Below, piece after piece: positions 1-9,234 of a stretch of 64,000 bases of DNA. The position numbers and the translations under genes were made by a program. Under the pieces are notes generated by a model. That model was not told where the DNA came from, searched no databases, and was given only the letters and a program-made list of their open reading frames with translations. The first letter of the stretch is position 1. Each line of letters opens with the position of its first letter. Origin of the DNA: Ochromonas danica (Eukaryota > Sar > Chrysophyceae > Chromulinales > Chromulinaceae); NCBI GenBank assembly GCA_015146655.1, contig VKHL01000072.1:67906-131905 (forward strand), read 5' to 3'.

Positions 1-1
1 T

Positions 2-901
2 CGAAGTAGTAATCGTATTATCCCATGGATTCCTCCATCCAAGTTTGACAATGGGAAATTCAATCGTGTTTATAATACCTTGCCTAGGAGATTAGCAGGA
101 TTCAAATCGAAAGGATCTAGTGGTCAGCAGAGTCAACTACCTCCCCATACACCACCTGCTCTACCTAGAAGGCGCAAACCTACCTTAGATATCCATCATA
201 CCCCTAAGCCACAAGTTATGATGGGCAATCGCCGGGAAGTCCCCACTCCAAACAATCGAAAAGCAAAGTCTCCCCCGTCTCAAGAGGTCCCGACTACTAC
301 TAACAACAATCGTAAACCATTATCTCCTCAAGAAGTCCCAGTCACTAACAATCGTAAAGGATTGTCTCCTCCAGCGAAGGTTATTATCGAAGAGATTCGT
401 CCCAACTATCAGATGCGCGATAGTTGGAGACCTGTTGGATCAAGTAAATCTTCTACTACAATAACCTCAACCCCTTTTTCTACCTCTAACAAGGAAACAA
501 GACCTTCTACTACATCATATTCCACGAAAATTGCTCCAACTCTCTCAACATTTAGCCCTTCTTATCGCCATTCATCATCATCTGATCCTTATTCATGGAT
601 GTTTCTTGATAGTAAGGAAGAGTTACTGCCTGTGACAGGACAGAACGAACAAGACCTGCCCGATGATTTTGTTTTGTCTTCATTGAATCATCATCCAATA
701 CTACGTGAACCAGAACCAAATCAAGTTAACGAGCAAATCACATCATCTTCTCCCTCTGCTGTTGACAATAAGAAGACCTTTACCGTGTCTTCCATGGAGT
801 CCAATGATGATTGGTGGGAGAAGCTCATGGCTCAAAAGCAGTTAATGGAACAACAAGGTTTTGATCAGCAAAAGCAACAACAACAGCAGGTTTCAACTTA
901 A
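2..901 (+). CDS. C-terminal part of a Pro/Ser-rich low-complexity protein (5' cut by window edge)
   Basis: The frame is open from base 2 with no stop, so the gene starts left of the window. The visible 299 residues are rich in Pro, Ser, Thr, Asn and Arg and contain three spaced variants of a short repeat (EVPTPNNRK, EVPTTTNNNRK, EVPVTNNRK) at about residues 80-120. The C-terminus turns acidic and then glutamine-rich (ending in a run of Q, then VST). There is a single Trp-Trp-Glu-Lys motif near the end and no recognisable globular domain. I do not recognise the family; a disordered scaffold or regulatory tail is an inference. It converges with PIG-C, leaving about 75 bp between the stops. Confidence 0.6.
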   Translation, partial: RSSNRIIPWIPPSKFDNGKFNRVYNTLPRRLAGFKSKGSSGQQSQLPPHTPPALPRRRKPTLDIHHTPKPQVMMGNRREVPTPNNRKAKSPPSQEVPTTTNNNRKPLSPQEVPVTNNRKGLSPPAKVIIEEIRPNYQMRDSWRPVGSSKSSTTITSTPFSTSNKETRPSTTSYSTKIAPTLSTFSPSYRHSSSSDPYSWMFLDSKEELLPVTGQNEQDLPDDFVLSSLNHHPILREPEPNQVNEQITSSSPSAVDNKKTFTVSSMESNDDWWEKLMAQKQLMEQQGFDQQKQQQQQVST

Positions 902-976
902 CAACCAGTAACATAGCTTCAGTACTTAACATTAGCTAGCCTAATTCCATTAGAGTCCATTAGAGTCATGTCTTCT

Positions 977-1903
977 CTATTTAATATCCCATGGTCCATG
1001 ATATGCTCTCTTCCAGACTTGCATCTTCATATATAAGATAGGTGTGATGATCATTAAGACAACTTGTAACACTTCAAACACTACAAAGAGAGTCCAATCG
1101 AGTGAATAGAGCATATAAGAGGTAACACTCCATTGATAGAAGACTAACAACCAGTGTAATATAATAGAATAAGCTTTAACTAATCGTGCTAAGACAGGGA
1201 AGAGACCAAAGACAATGACTGCTAATAAGACTAATCCCATTACCATATTATGTTGTTCTTGAAATCTGGACGCTAATAAGATAGCAGTAAAGATAGCAGC
1301 ATTTAATGAAGTTGTTCCAGAGAAATAATCAACAGAAGAATTAACATAAGCATAATCATGGAAAACTAAATGTAATGCTGAAAATGTAATCGCTAAAGCA
1401 TAAATTGTATCTTCTGAGAAGGAGATGGTTAAAGTTTGTAAAATAGGTGCAGCTAGACGTAAACAAAAGGTAAAGATTATACCAACTTTAATCTTCTCTA
1501 AGAAGAATGTCGTAGTCTGTTGTTGTTGGTTAAGATGATGAACAGCAGCATTAGGTAAGTCATCATGAAGACAATAGGTGACAAGGAGGATAATAAAGAT
1601 TAAACTACTATCTAAGATAGCTAAGTCTTCAAATGATCTGGTCTTTCTAATTAGACATCGATAATAAGAGAAGAAGAATGCTAAAGAGGTAAATTGCTGT
1701 GCGATTAACGATGCTAAAGTGAAAGCTTGTAAGTAGCCGGTAGTAGTAGTCGAGGTAGTGGTAGTGGTACTAGTATGACTACCACCACTACTAGCACTAC
1801 TACTACTGCTGTTATTACTAGTCGCGTGGGGATTGCCTGCGGTAGTCAGTGTGACAGCATTAGGACTTGTCACTGTGGCAGCATGATTTGCGCCTGCTGC
1901 TGC

Positions 1904-1934
<31 letters not shown>

Positions 1935-2272
1935 GCTGTGGTGGCAGTGTTGGTGATGGCAGTGGAATTGACATTAGATGATGAGGGAGCTGATGTTGCT
2001 GTTGCGGTAGGGACAGGAGGAGAGACAGGAGAATTAGGAGGAAAAGATCCACTCGCTGTTGTCACTGAAGAAGAATGCGTTGCTGTGAAAGAAGAAGAAG
2101 ACGATGACGATGATGATGACGGGGTCATAATACGAAGTTGATTAAAGAAAGTTTGAGGGTCATAGAAATTATCTCGATAAGGTTGTTTCTCATATAGAAT
2201 ACGTTTCCATGTACGTCGTTGAATTGTAGAAGAAGAATTCATTCCTTTCTCTTCCATCATCATCATTTTCAT
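977..2272 (-). CDS. PIGC: GPI N-acetylglucosaminyltransferase subunit PIG-C/GPI2
   Basis: PIG-C is a membrane subunit of the ER complex that transfers GlcNAc to phosphatidylinositol, the first step of GPI-anchor synthesis. Family signatures are visible: the N-terminal box WKRILYEKQPYRDNF (residues 22-36), the core around PILQTLTISFSEDTIYALAI, the HDYAYVNSS...TSLNAAIFTAILLASR block, and the C-terminal HGPWD. Several hydrophobic helices follow residue 180. The protein is 431 aa against roughly 300 in animals. The excess is a Ser/Thr/Ala low-complexity insert at about residues 50-180, between the N-terminal box and the first helix. It appears intronless. The gene is divergent from the glycosyltransferase at 2451. 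The Met at 2272 is followed by three further in-frame Mets, so the exact start is uncertain by a few codons. Confidence 0.9.
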
Positions 2273-2450
2273 CTCTGGAACTTGTCATTCTCATCCCAAA
2301 CTAACTTCCTTCTTAAGTTAATATGCAAAAAACGGGTTTGTTTAACTTAAGACGCAACTGGTGATAGACCACAGCAGGTCGGTGAGAATGGAATGGCCAA
2401 ACAGCCCAAGAGCTCGGAATTGATCTGCTGACTGTCTGTCTGATTGGCAG
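2273..2450. promoter_or_regulatory. Divergent promoter with inverted CTTAAGTTAA / TTAACTTAAG pair
   Basis: This 178-bp spacer separates PIG-C (minus) from a glycosyltransferase (plus). It holds CTTAAGTTAA at 2312-2321 and its exact reverse complement at 2342-2351, with AAACGGGTT between them. Both motifs recur upstream of other genes in the window (7068, 21535, 31020, 53716, 61525). The promoter role is inferred from position. Confidence 0.5.
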
Positions 2451-3434
2451 ATGAAGCTGACTTTACTCTTTATATGGATTCTTACTCTTTTGGCAGAGTG
2501 TGCTGGAGAGAAGACGTTATGGTTTATGACCACACAGACAGACCATTCGCCATACCTTACTTTCATTAAAGCTGCACTAAACTCTGTGCTGTTGTGGCAT
2601 TCTGGTCAGCTCCATCCTGTCCTTATCTTGAGTAAAGGTAGTCAAAATGTGCCTCTACCCTATTGGCTGACCAAACTGACCGAATCTGGCAAGGTTCTCA
2701 TTCTCCATCATAACTTGACATTTGTGGATCGAGAGGTCGTTCAGAAGTATCCAGTTCTCAATCATCCCGCTTACCTTCGTTTGGATATTCCTTCTTTAGT
2801 ACCCGAGTTGGCCAAGACACTTCCTCCTTCTTTGAGGTCCACGATCAACTTCGACTATGTTCTTTATACAGATTGTGATGTCCTATTCTACCCTTCCTTC
2901 AACATTAATGATTTACCAAAGCCCAAAGTGATCTCATTAGGAGGAGAGATGACGAAAGATGATATTGTTAATTCTGGCGTGCTTTACATGAACGTGTCTG
3001 CCATGAATGAGCATATGACTGATTTCGTCGAGCATGGGAAAAATGCTAGCTTTTCATTCTCCGTTATATTTGACCAGGGATATATACTTTCTTATTTCAA
3101 AGACAAGCTTCACGTGGCTGAACTTCTCCCAAGTGCATTCAATTGGAAGGCCTATTGGGGGAAGTCGAACAGCACTGCTATTTTGCATTTCCATGGCCCA
3201 AAACCAGGGCGTAGCGCGGAGTGTTTTGCACTCATGGACAGCAATGGCTGTGATAGTCCGAGAGTGGCAAAATGTGTGAAGCATCAAGTCTACCTGAGTC
3301 TGTGTAAATTTGGCAGAGATAGATACCATGTCTCTGCTGATGATATGTCAACCTCGTTCTCAAAAGCGTTAAAATTATTTTATCATGCGATATCCTCAGA
3401 TTTATCTGGAAAAACGTATGCACACAATGAATAG
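2451..3434 (+). CDS. Secreted or Golgi GT8-like glycosyltransferase
   Basis: The 327-residue protein starts with a hydrophobic signal peptide or anchor (residues 1-18) ending in Ala-Glu-Cys-Ala-Gly. The sequence YVLYTDCDVLFY gives a DxD metal/nucleotide-sugar motif (Asp141-Cys-Asp143). It is followed by NSGVLYMNVS (about 178) and HFHGPKPGR (about 245), the order typical of GT8-type nucleotide-sugar transferases. Several N-x-S/T sites fit passage through the secretory pathway. Donor and acceptor sugars cannot be told. It is a single exon and shares a short divergent promoter with PIG-C. The GT fold call is fairly firm; the assignment to family 8 is less so. Confidence 0.7.
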   Translation: MKLTLLFIWILTLLAECAGEKTLWFMTTQTDHSPYLTFIKAALNSVLLWHSGQLHPVLILSKGSQNVPLPYWLTKLTESGKVLILHHNLTFVDREVVQKYPVLNHPAYLRLDIPSLVPELAKTLPPSLRSTINFDYVLYTDCDVLFYPSFNINDLPKPKVISLGGEMTKDDIVNSGVLYMNVSAMNEHMTDFVEHGKNASFSFSVIFDQGYILSYFKDKLHVAELLPSAFNWKAYWGKSNSTAILHFHGPKPGRSAECFALMDSNGCDSPRVAKCVKHQVYLSLCKFGRDRYHVSADDMSTSFSKALKLFYHAISSDLSGKTYAHNE

Positions 3435-4337
3435 GTTCCGTGATAATGTTGCAATTGGAGATATTGTGATTGATGCACATAGAGTGTGTTTCATTTAATC
3501 ATTTCAAAAGGATTTCTTTGCTACGTCGCTGCTGGCTACATGGATTCTCAGCATCAAGTCAATGAGCAAGACCTGCTGAGAAGGTATAACACTACGATTT
3601 ATTTCGAATTTTCTTAAGCAACGAAGATTAAAGGGGATGACCTTGAAATTTATGTGAGAGGCCACATGGACGTTAGTCGCAAACCCTTCTTTGTGGAATT
3701 CCTCAGGGATATGGAGTTGTTTGCTCGTGCCGACAGCTTTCTTGGCAGCAGATCCTGTATGTACATCGTAGCAGTTTCTCCACAATATGCTCTATTTCCG
3801 AACATATTGATTTCATTCTCTTTGTGAGCTACGATTGTTGGAAGAAGAAACTATCAATAGCTCTAACTAAGTAGTGTATAGTTGTGTGTAGACTAATAGT
3901 CGAGAGGGAGGAGAGTGTTAGGGTTTCTGAAGACAGCTGTAGTATATCCAAGCTCCCCAGCTTCGTGTGTATTTTTAATTTGCCATGACATGCTTGGTCA
4001 TACTTGGTACTGCTTTATATCTGATTTTTGTAACAACTTGAGAGTCATTGAGTCATCGCCAATTTCTCTTTGCTTTCCACCTTAATCTTACACCCAACCA
4101 AGAAGCAAAGGAAAAGCTGATCTGAAATCAATAGTCAAAAATTATAGTAGTTAACCGAAGGACAGTCAACCATTTAATAATAAAGTAATACTTCCATCTA
4201 TGGATTCATTCACTCAATAGTACAAGAGGACAGTGCAAAAGCAGAAGTGATGAAAGAAAACGAGGCAACGAGGAACTGGGCTGCCTTCTACAACTAAAGA
4301 TGAAGGATCCAAGCTTGACAATAACAGTTTGTTGGCA
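3435..4337. other. Intergenic; no supported gene
   Basis: About 900 bp downstream of the glycosyltransferase. A 93-codon minus-strand frame (3504-3785) is open but shows no recognisable domain or homopolymer style of the local genes, so it is not called. No repeat or RNA gene seen. Confidence 0.4.
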
Positions 4338-4820
4338 TTAGCACAACTCATCTGCATCGCCAGTGAGCTGACGGACGATGTCTTGTGACGCAGCTCCATC
4401 ATGCTGAGGAAGATCGATATTTTGGTGGATAGCACCAGATACATCGACTGAGTCATCATCATTCACTTTTGCTGTTGCACGCAGCAAGTCAGCTTCGCGC
4501 TTGATGGACACAATGACTTGCAGCAAGTCAGAAGGAGGGAAAGGTCTCCTTAGAATGGTCCACACATAGCGTTGACAAGATTCCTCAGCCAGAGCTTTGT
4601 CTTCAACCTCAGTATGATTCTGATGACTGCTGGTATTATCACTGCCACCCACTTCTTCGTCAGTTCCAGTACTGAGAACAATGGGAATAGTGCTGTTGCC
4701 CACCGACCTGAGCATCTGAACCATCTCCAAGGCATTGCTGTTAGGAAGTTCACAGTGCGCAATGGTCAGGTCAAAATGAGTATTCTCCATATAGTCCACG
4801 GCCACGAAGACATTTGGCAC
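4338..4820 (-). CDS. Degenerate response-regulator receiver domain (C-terminal exon)
   Basis: The 160-residue frame reads FDLTIAHCELPNSNALEMVQMLR, then IPIVLSTGTDE, then WTILRRPFPPSDLL. This is the order of receiver beta3-alpha3, beta4 and beta5. At the phospho-acceptor position (ILMD-x-x-MP in normal receivers) the sequence is TIAH, so Asp is replaced by His. The conserved Lys before Pro-Phe is Arg. The N-terminal acidic pair is not in this frame. A minus-strand intron ending TTCTTCACAG at about 4829 would add residues HAVDIQQSADAV from an upstream exon near 4868-4910. The protein is probably a pseudo-receiver that can bind but not be phosphorylated, or the tail of a decaying hybrid kinase. 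Confidence 0.5.
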   Translation of the reverse strand: MPNVFVAVDYMENTHFDLTIAHCELPNSNALEMVQMLRSVGNSTIPIVLSTGTDEEVGGSDNTSSHQNHTEVEDKALAEESCQRYVWTILRRPFPPSDLLQVIVSIKREADLLRATAKVNDDDSVDVSGAIHQNIDLPQHDGAASQDIVRQLTGDADELC

Positions 4821-5021
4821 GACTGTGAAGAAACAGATAAAATCTAAGGAAGCAGTTGACTCTTCTAGCTCGCGAACACTACCTGCATCTGCACTTTGCT
4901 GGATATCTACAGCATGCGAGCAGAAGGGTGATTGTCAACACCTGAACAACAAGATGACTATATCAATAATCTCTCACATAAGATCTTGAAAGATGACTTT
5001 CGTGAAGATGATGTTTTAGAC

Positions 5022-5246
5022 ATGGCGTTATCGAACTCAGATGACGAGGGAAAAACCACGACACTTCCAGACTTCAACTACAAACACCAAGAACCAGAGA
5101 ACCTTCTTGCAAGGAAGGACCAGAGGTGGAATGCAGTGCTTGCTGCCTTCCACGCCATCACAGATCTAGAGATGAGGTCAGACTCTGTGCTGGTGTGTGG
5201 TGCAGAACACGAATTTCCACCCGAAAGTCGGGAAAGATGGTTCTGA
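5022..5246 (+). CDS. Short acidic ORF, unknown; possibly a gene tail
   Basis: A coding-looking frame is open from 4932, directly after a stop. It has no ATG before 5022, so the first exon may be missing or unrecognised. From 5022 it encodes about 74 residues, acidic then mixed, with KDQRWNAVLAAFHAIT and ending PPESRERWF. No family recognised. It overlaps the start of the degenerate repeat array that begins just after its stop. It could be a relic. Confidence 0.25.
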   Translation: MALSNSDDEGKTTTLPDFNYKHQEPENLLARKDQRWNAVLAAFHAITDLEMRSDSVLVCGAEHEFPPESRERWF

Positions 5247-5252
5247 ACGATG

Positions 5253-5910
5253 TTTTGGTCTGATCCTTTCAAACAGAAGCATTGATTTCATGGATTTCTT
5301 ATTTTCCTATTAATCAGAGAGAGTGATGGATTTAAGTGATTGAGATATCCTACAACCAGAACAGCGAATTTCACCATGAATCAACTCTTTTCATCTCTCT
5401 GAACGAGTTTTGGGTCCAATCCTTTGAAACAAAAAGCTGTCAATATTTCTTATTTTCCTATTAATAAGTGTGAGATGGATCAAGCGATAGAAATATCCTA
5501 CCCCAGGGCTAAGAATAAACTCATTTCATGTCTCTGAATGAACTGTTGGTGCCATCCTTTCAAACAAGCTGTGAATATTTCTTATTTTCCTATTAATGAG
5601 TTGAGACAATGATCAAGGTTCGAGAAGTGGTGGATGAGACAGAAGGTGTAGTTCCAGAAAACTTGCTGCCTATTACGGCACACAAGAGCTAATTTCCTTG
5701 GCGTCAGCTTCTTGAATAGATCTAATGACATCTTATCGACAACTCCAATTCCATGCTCAACCACTGTAATGGACCAAGTGATAGAAATATCCCAACCCAG
5801 CCTGGCCAGAACTGCGAATTTCACCACGATTGAACTCTTTTCACGAATTATGAATCGGTCCGATCCTTTGAAACAACATGTCAATATTTCCTACTTTCCT
5901 GTGGATAATA
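5253..5910. repeat. Four degenerate copies of a ~140-bp repeat
   Basis: The motif TCCTTTSAAAC recurs at 5264, 5420, 5555 and 5864. Around it recur ATTTCTTATTTTCCTATTAA, a GATAGAAATATCC or GAGATATCC block, and GCGAATTTCACC...GAACTCTTTTCA. Spacings are 156, 135 and 309 bp, the last about two units. The copies differ by substitutions and small indels, so this is an old local array. It is non-coding. Confidence 0.7.
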
Positions 5911-7040
5911 AGCGTCCTTTCGACGACATATAAAATACAATATCCTATTTGGACCCGCTACCGACTGAATGATGTACTTATCAAGGAAACCAAAGAAACT
6001 GCGAAGTGAAGGGTATGCCGGGTAGAAATCTTGAGAGCATGTAGCAAATTAGATACCACATGTAAGATATGCGGGGGCATTACCATGTTGATGGCAAGCA
6101 GCAGCAGGTCGGTTGACCAGAGGGATAACTGGAAGGCTGACTCGAAGGCTGGCCAAAACGGACAGGATGGAACACTGGAAGGCTGAGTGCTATATAGGCT
6201 GCCCAGAAGGTTGAAGGTTGTTGCCCTACTCGAATGACTTGCTTTGCCAACAACCGTTTGATAGTCTGCATACCCAACGACACAAACGTAGGTCAAGTGG
6301 ATTCCCATCATTATTGTTCCAACTGGGTCGTGGATATCTCATTGAAGTCATTTTGTCGCTTCTTAACCTCCTGTCGATCTATTTAGTCAATGGTCTCTCT
6401 TATGGACAAGAACCCTCCGGAAATCTTCGGCTGAGATTGCTGTAGATGTTCCAATTCCTTGCGAACCCGTATCTTTTAGCTAATACCTCGAATAGGTCCC
6501 TCCCATGGGGGATTTGGACATTATATCAGCTTCTCCACAAGGCCATTCTTCTTCTCCTCAGGCGACATGTGATAACCTTTAGAAACAGATTTGAATCTGA
6601 TCTCTCCCAACCTCAAAACCATAGGCAGATCGGTATAGAATGTCTCTCTGAAAACGAATAATTGATGAGAACCTAGTGTCCACTAAAAATCGCAACTTTT
6701 CACATTACCCCTGTTAAAGAAGAGTTATATTATAAGCTCCTAACCTTAGGCTATCTTCGCGGGAAAAGAGCTCATTATTGATGGAGGAAATCCATGGAAA
6801 TGTGGACCACATCGCATGGCAATACTTGGCAATACTTGAGAGGCGGAGAGGTAATATATGGCAATACCTGCTTCACCATGTAAAACCTGTGTTATGTAAT
6901 TCCTCAATAATTGCTGGGTTCAAATGAATGAATGATGGCTGATTATGATTGAGAACTTTTTTCAATAATGATGTCTCGTGGAGATGAAGTAGCTGTACAA
7001 GAGTACAAGAGTGGTCGTCTCCACAAACTCTCATCCCTTC
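5911..7040. other. Intergenic with a QPS-repeat protein relic and short direct repeats
   Basis: On the minus strand, 6080-6283 reads FGQPSSQPSSYPSGQPT, a composition common in stramenopile cell-surface proteins; it is short and isolated, so a relic. Around 6818-6870 the words GGCAATACTTG and GGCAATACCTG recur three times. No complete gene seen. Confidence 0.45.
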
Positions 7041-7046
7041 TCAAAA

Positions 7047-7077
7047 ACGGGTTCAAAAACGGTTTGGTTAACTTAAG
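7047..7077 (+). promoter_or_regulatory. Upstream motif block of the B-box gene (AAACGGGTT plus TTAACTTAAG)
   Basis: AAAAACGGGTT, AAAAACGGTTT and TTAACTTAAG lie in 31 bp, 94 bp before the ATG at 7171. The same pair of motifs sits between PIG-C and the glycosyltransferase. Confidence 0.45.
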
Positions 7078-7170
7078 ACATCCTGAAACGGTTCGATTGT
7101 CAGAGGGAATGATAGTGGAGGTGGGCTAGTAGACTAGGCGATGATTGCTTTCTCATGATAGAGATAAAGA

Positions 7171-9197
7171 ATGTTTGCTATCTTTCATCCATTAATACGT
7201 TCTAAAGACTATACTTCTAACTTAGCTGAGAAGGGAGTGCTATCTCCTGCAGCTAAATCCATTTTCACTTCCCCTAGTAAACATAGTGCTGGACAAGACA
7301 ATACGAGTGCAGAGACAGGGACAGGGTCAAGGTCACCTGACAAAGCAGTAGTGCAGTCACGGAGTCAACCTTCCTCAACAACCAACACATCTCCAACACG
7401 ATACAATGGAGGTCAACAAGGTGACTATAACAGAGAAGGAGATACAGATGATAACCATGGTAATAACATTAACACTGCTGTAGAAGATCAATTTTGTGGT
7501 CGTATTCGATTTAGAAATATTCCATTACCTTGTAATGCTCCACAAGATTTAATCTGTGAAGAATGTGAAACAAATAATGCTTGTTATTATTGTTCAGGTT
7601 GTAAAGAAGTGTTTTGTAGTTCATGTGCTGATTTATGTCATCCACGTATCTCTTATCAAGATGTTATGCATGATCATGAACGAAACAATTGGATTCGTCC
7701 ATTACAATATGGTGATAAGAGTAAAATAGAAAAATCAAAGAAATTCTATCCATCTGATACGTTATGTTATATTGAAGATATGGAAAATGCTGCTTTGGAT
7801 CTGACTCAACCTAATACTCTTACCACTACCACTACTACTACCACTACCTCGAACACTACAAGTAGTAGCGGTAGAGGTAGTGGTGGTGGTGTAGGTAGTA
7901 GTGAAGGTGTGACCTCATCATCATCATCATCACCACCGAATAAAGTCCTTGCCAAACAACAACAACCACGATATAGTGCCAATGATCTAGTCTTGTTTCA
8001 AGACCCTAATGGCAAAGAAGAAGCCTATGGGAAAGTCATCTCTCAATGGGAAACCATTCATTCTGAAGCTGCACCTCCTATATTACGTGGTGAAGGAAGT
8101 TTGTATTGTTATTATGTAGAGATGTTAGGATTAAGTCAAGATATTGGAGATCCTGAAGCTTTTATAAAAAAATACAAATCTATGCCATTTCATAATAACA
8201 AACAGAACAACAATAACAATAATAATAGTAATAACAATAACAATAACAATAACAATAATAATAGTAATAATGGGAAGAATACCAAAACAACACAAACAAA
8301 TAGAATAGAAGATGACAAAGATGTAAACATCCAAGACGACGACAACGAAGAAGAAGAAGAAGAAGAAGAAAAGGAAGAAGAAGTTGAAAAGCAGGTGTCA
8401 CTAGGACTACCTTATGTTGAACTTCTTCAGGAACGAACACTAGCCTTGACAATTGATAAACGAATTGAAGAATGGAAGAATAAGAAAGAACTAGGACCTA
8501 AATATCATTTACGTAGTGTAGAATATCCCAATCTTCTTCTTCCTGTTGACCAAGATGATCAAAATCGACAAAAACAACCAAAACAAAATTCTGTTTCATT
8601 TCTTGCAACTGCTCCAGAAAATCAACAATTACATCATATTATAAATCATGATCAATGGAAGATTGATCAACGATTAGCATTACATTATAGTAGTAAAGAG
8701 ATCATTGACGAGGAGAAGATTAAAAATCAATTGAATTTAGATCTTTATACTGATTTAACAGGAGAACCTATCAATCCATCTCTTCCTGCAAATAGTTTAC
8801 ATCAACAGCCTATACCTGCGATGAATCGATCTTATCTTGATTATCTTACGACAACTAATCGTGGTTTAAAAGATAGTTTACATCATCATCAAGCAGCTTA
8901 TTCTGTTATTATTCTTAGTGAAGGAGAGTTAACGTTATTAGCAGAGAAAGTACGAAAAATGGTTGAAAGAAAACATCGATTAATGCAAAAAGTATTTATA
9001 CAACGTGGAACAATTGTTACGAAAGGGATTATGAGAAAGAGATTTTTATTTTGGAAGAATAGTTTAAATGAATTGAAAAGAAAGCAAATGAATTATTGTG
9101 CACGTCGTATACAAACCATGGCTAGAGTATGGTTATGTCGGGTAAGTATCCATCCTCTTTCTTAATGTGTGCTATGTGTCTACATTTCTTTATTTAT

Positions 9198-9234
<37 letters not shown>

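Noticed and set aside
1775-2141. Open frames on the plus strand with poly-Cys or poly-Asp runs
   Set aside because: They are mirror readings of the trinucleotide repeats in PIG-C.
3504-3785. Minus-strand 93-codon ORF
   Set aside because: No domain, no motif upstream, and composition unlike neighbouring genes; could be chance.
5253-5910. CRISPR-like array
   Set aside because: Units are long, diverged and without constant spacers, in a eukaryotic context.
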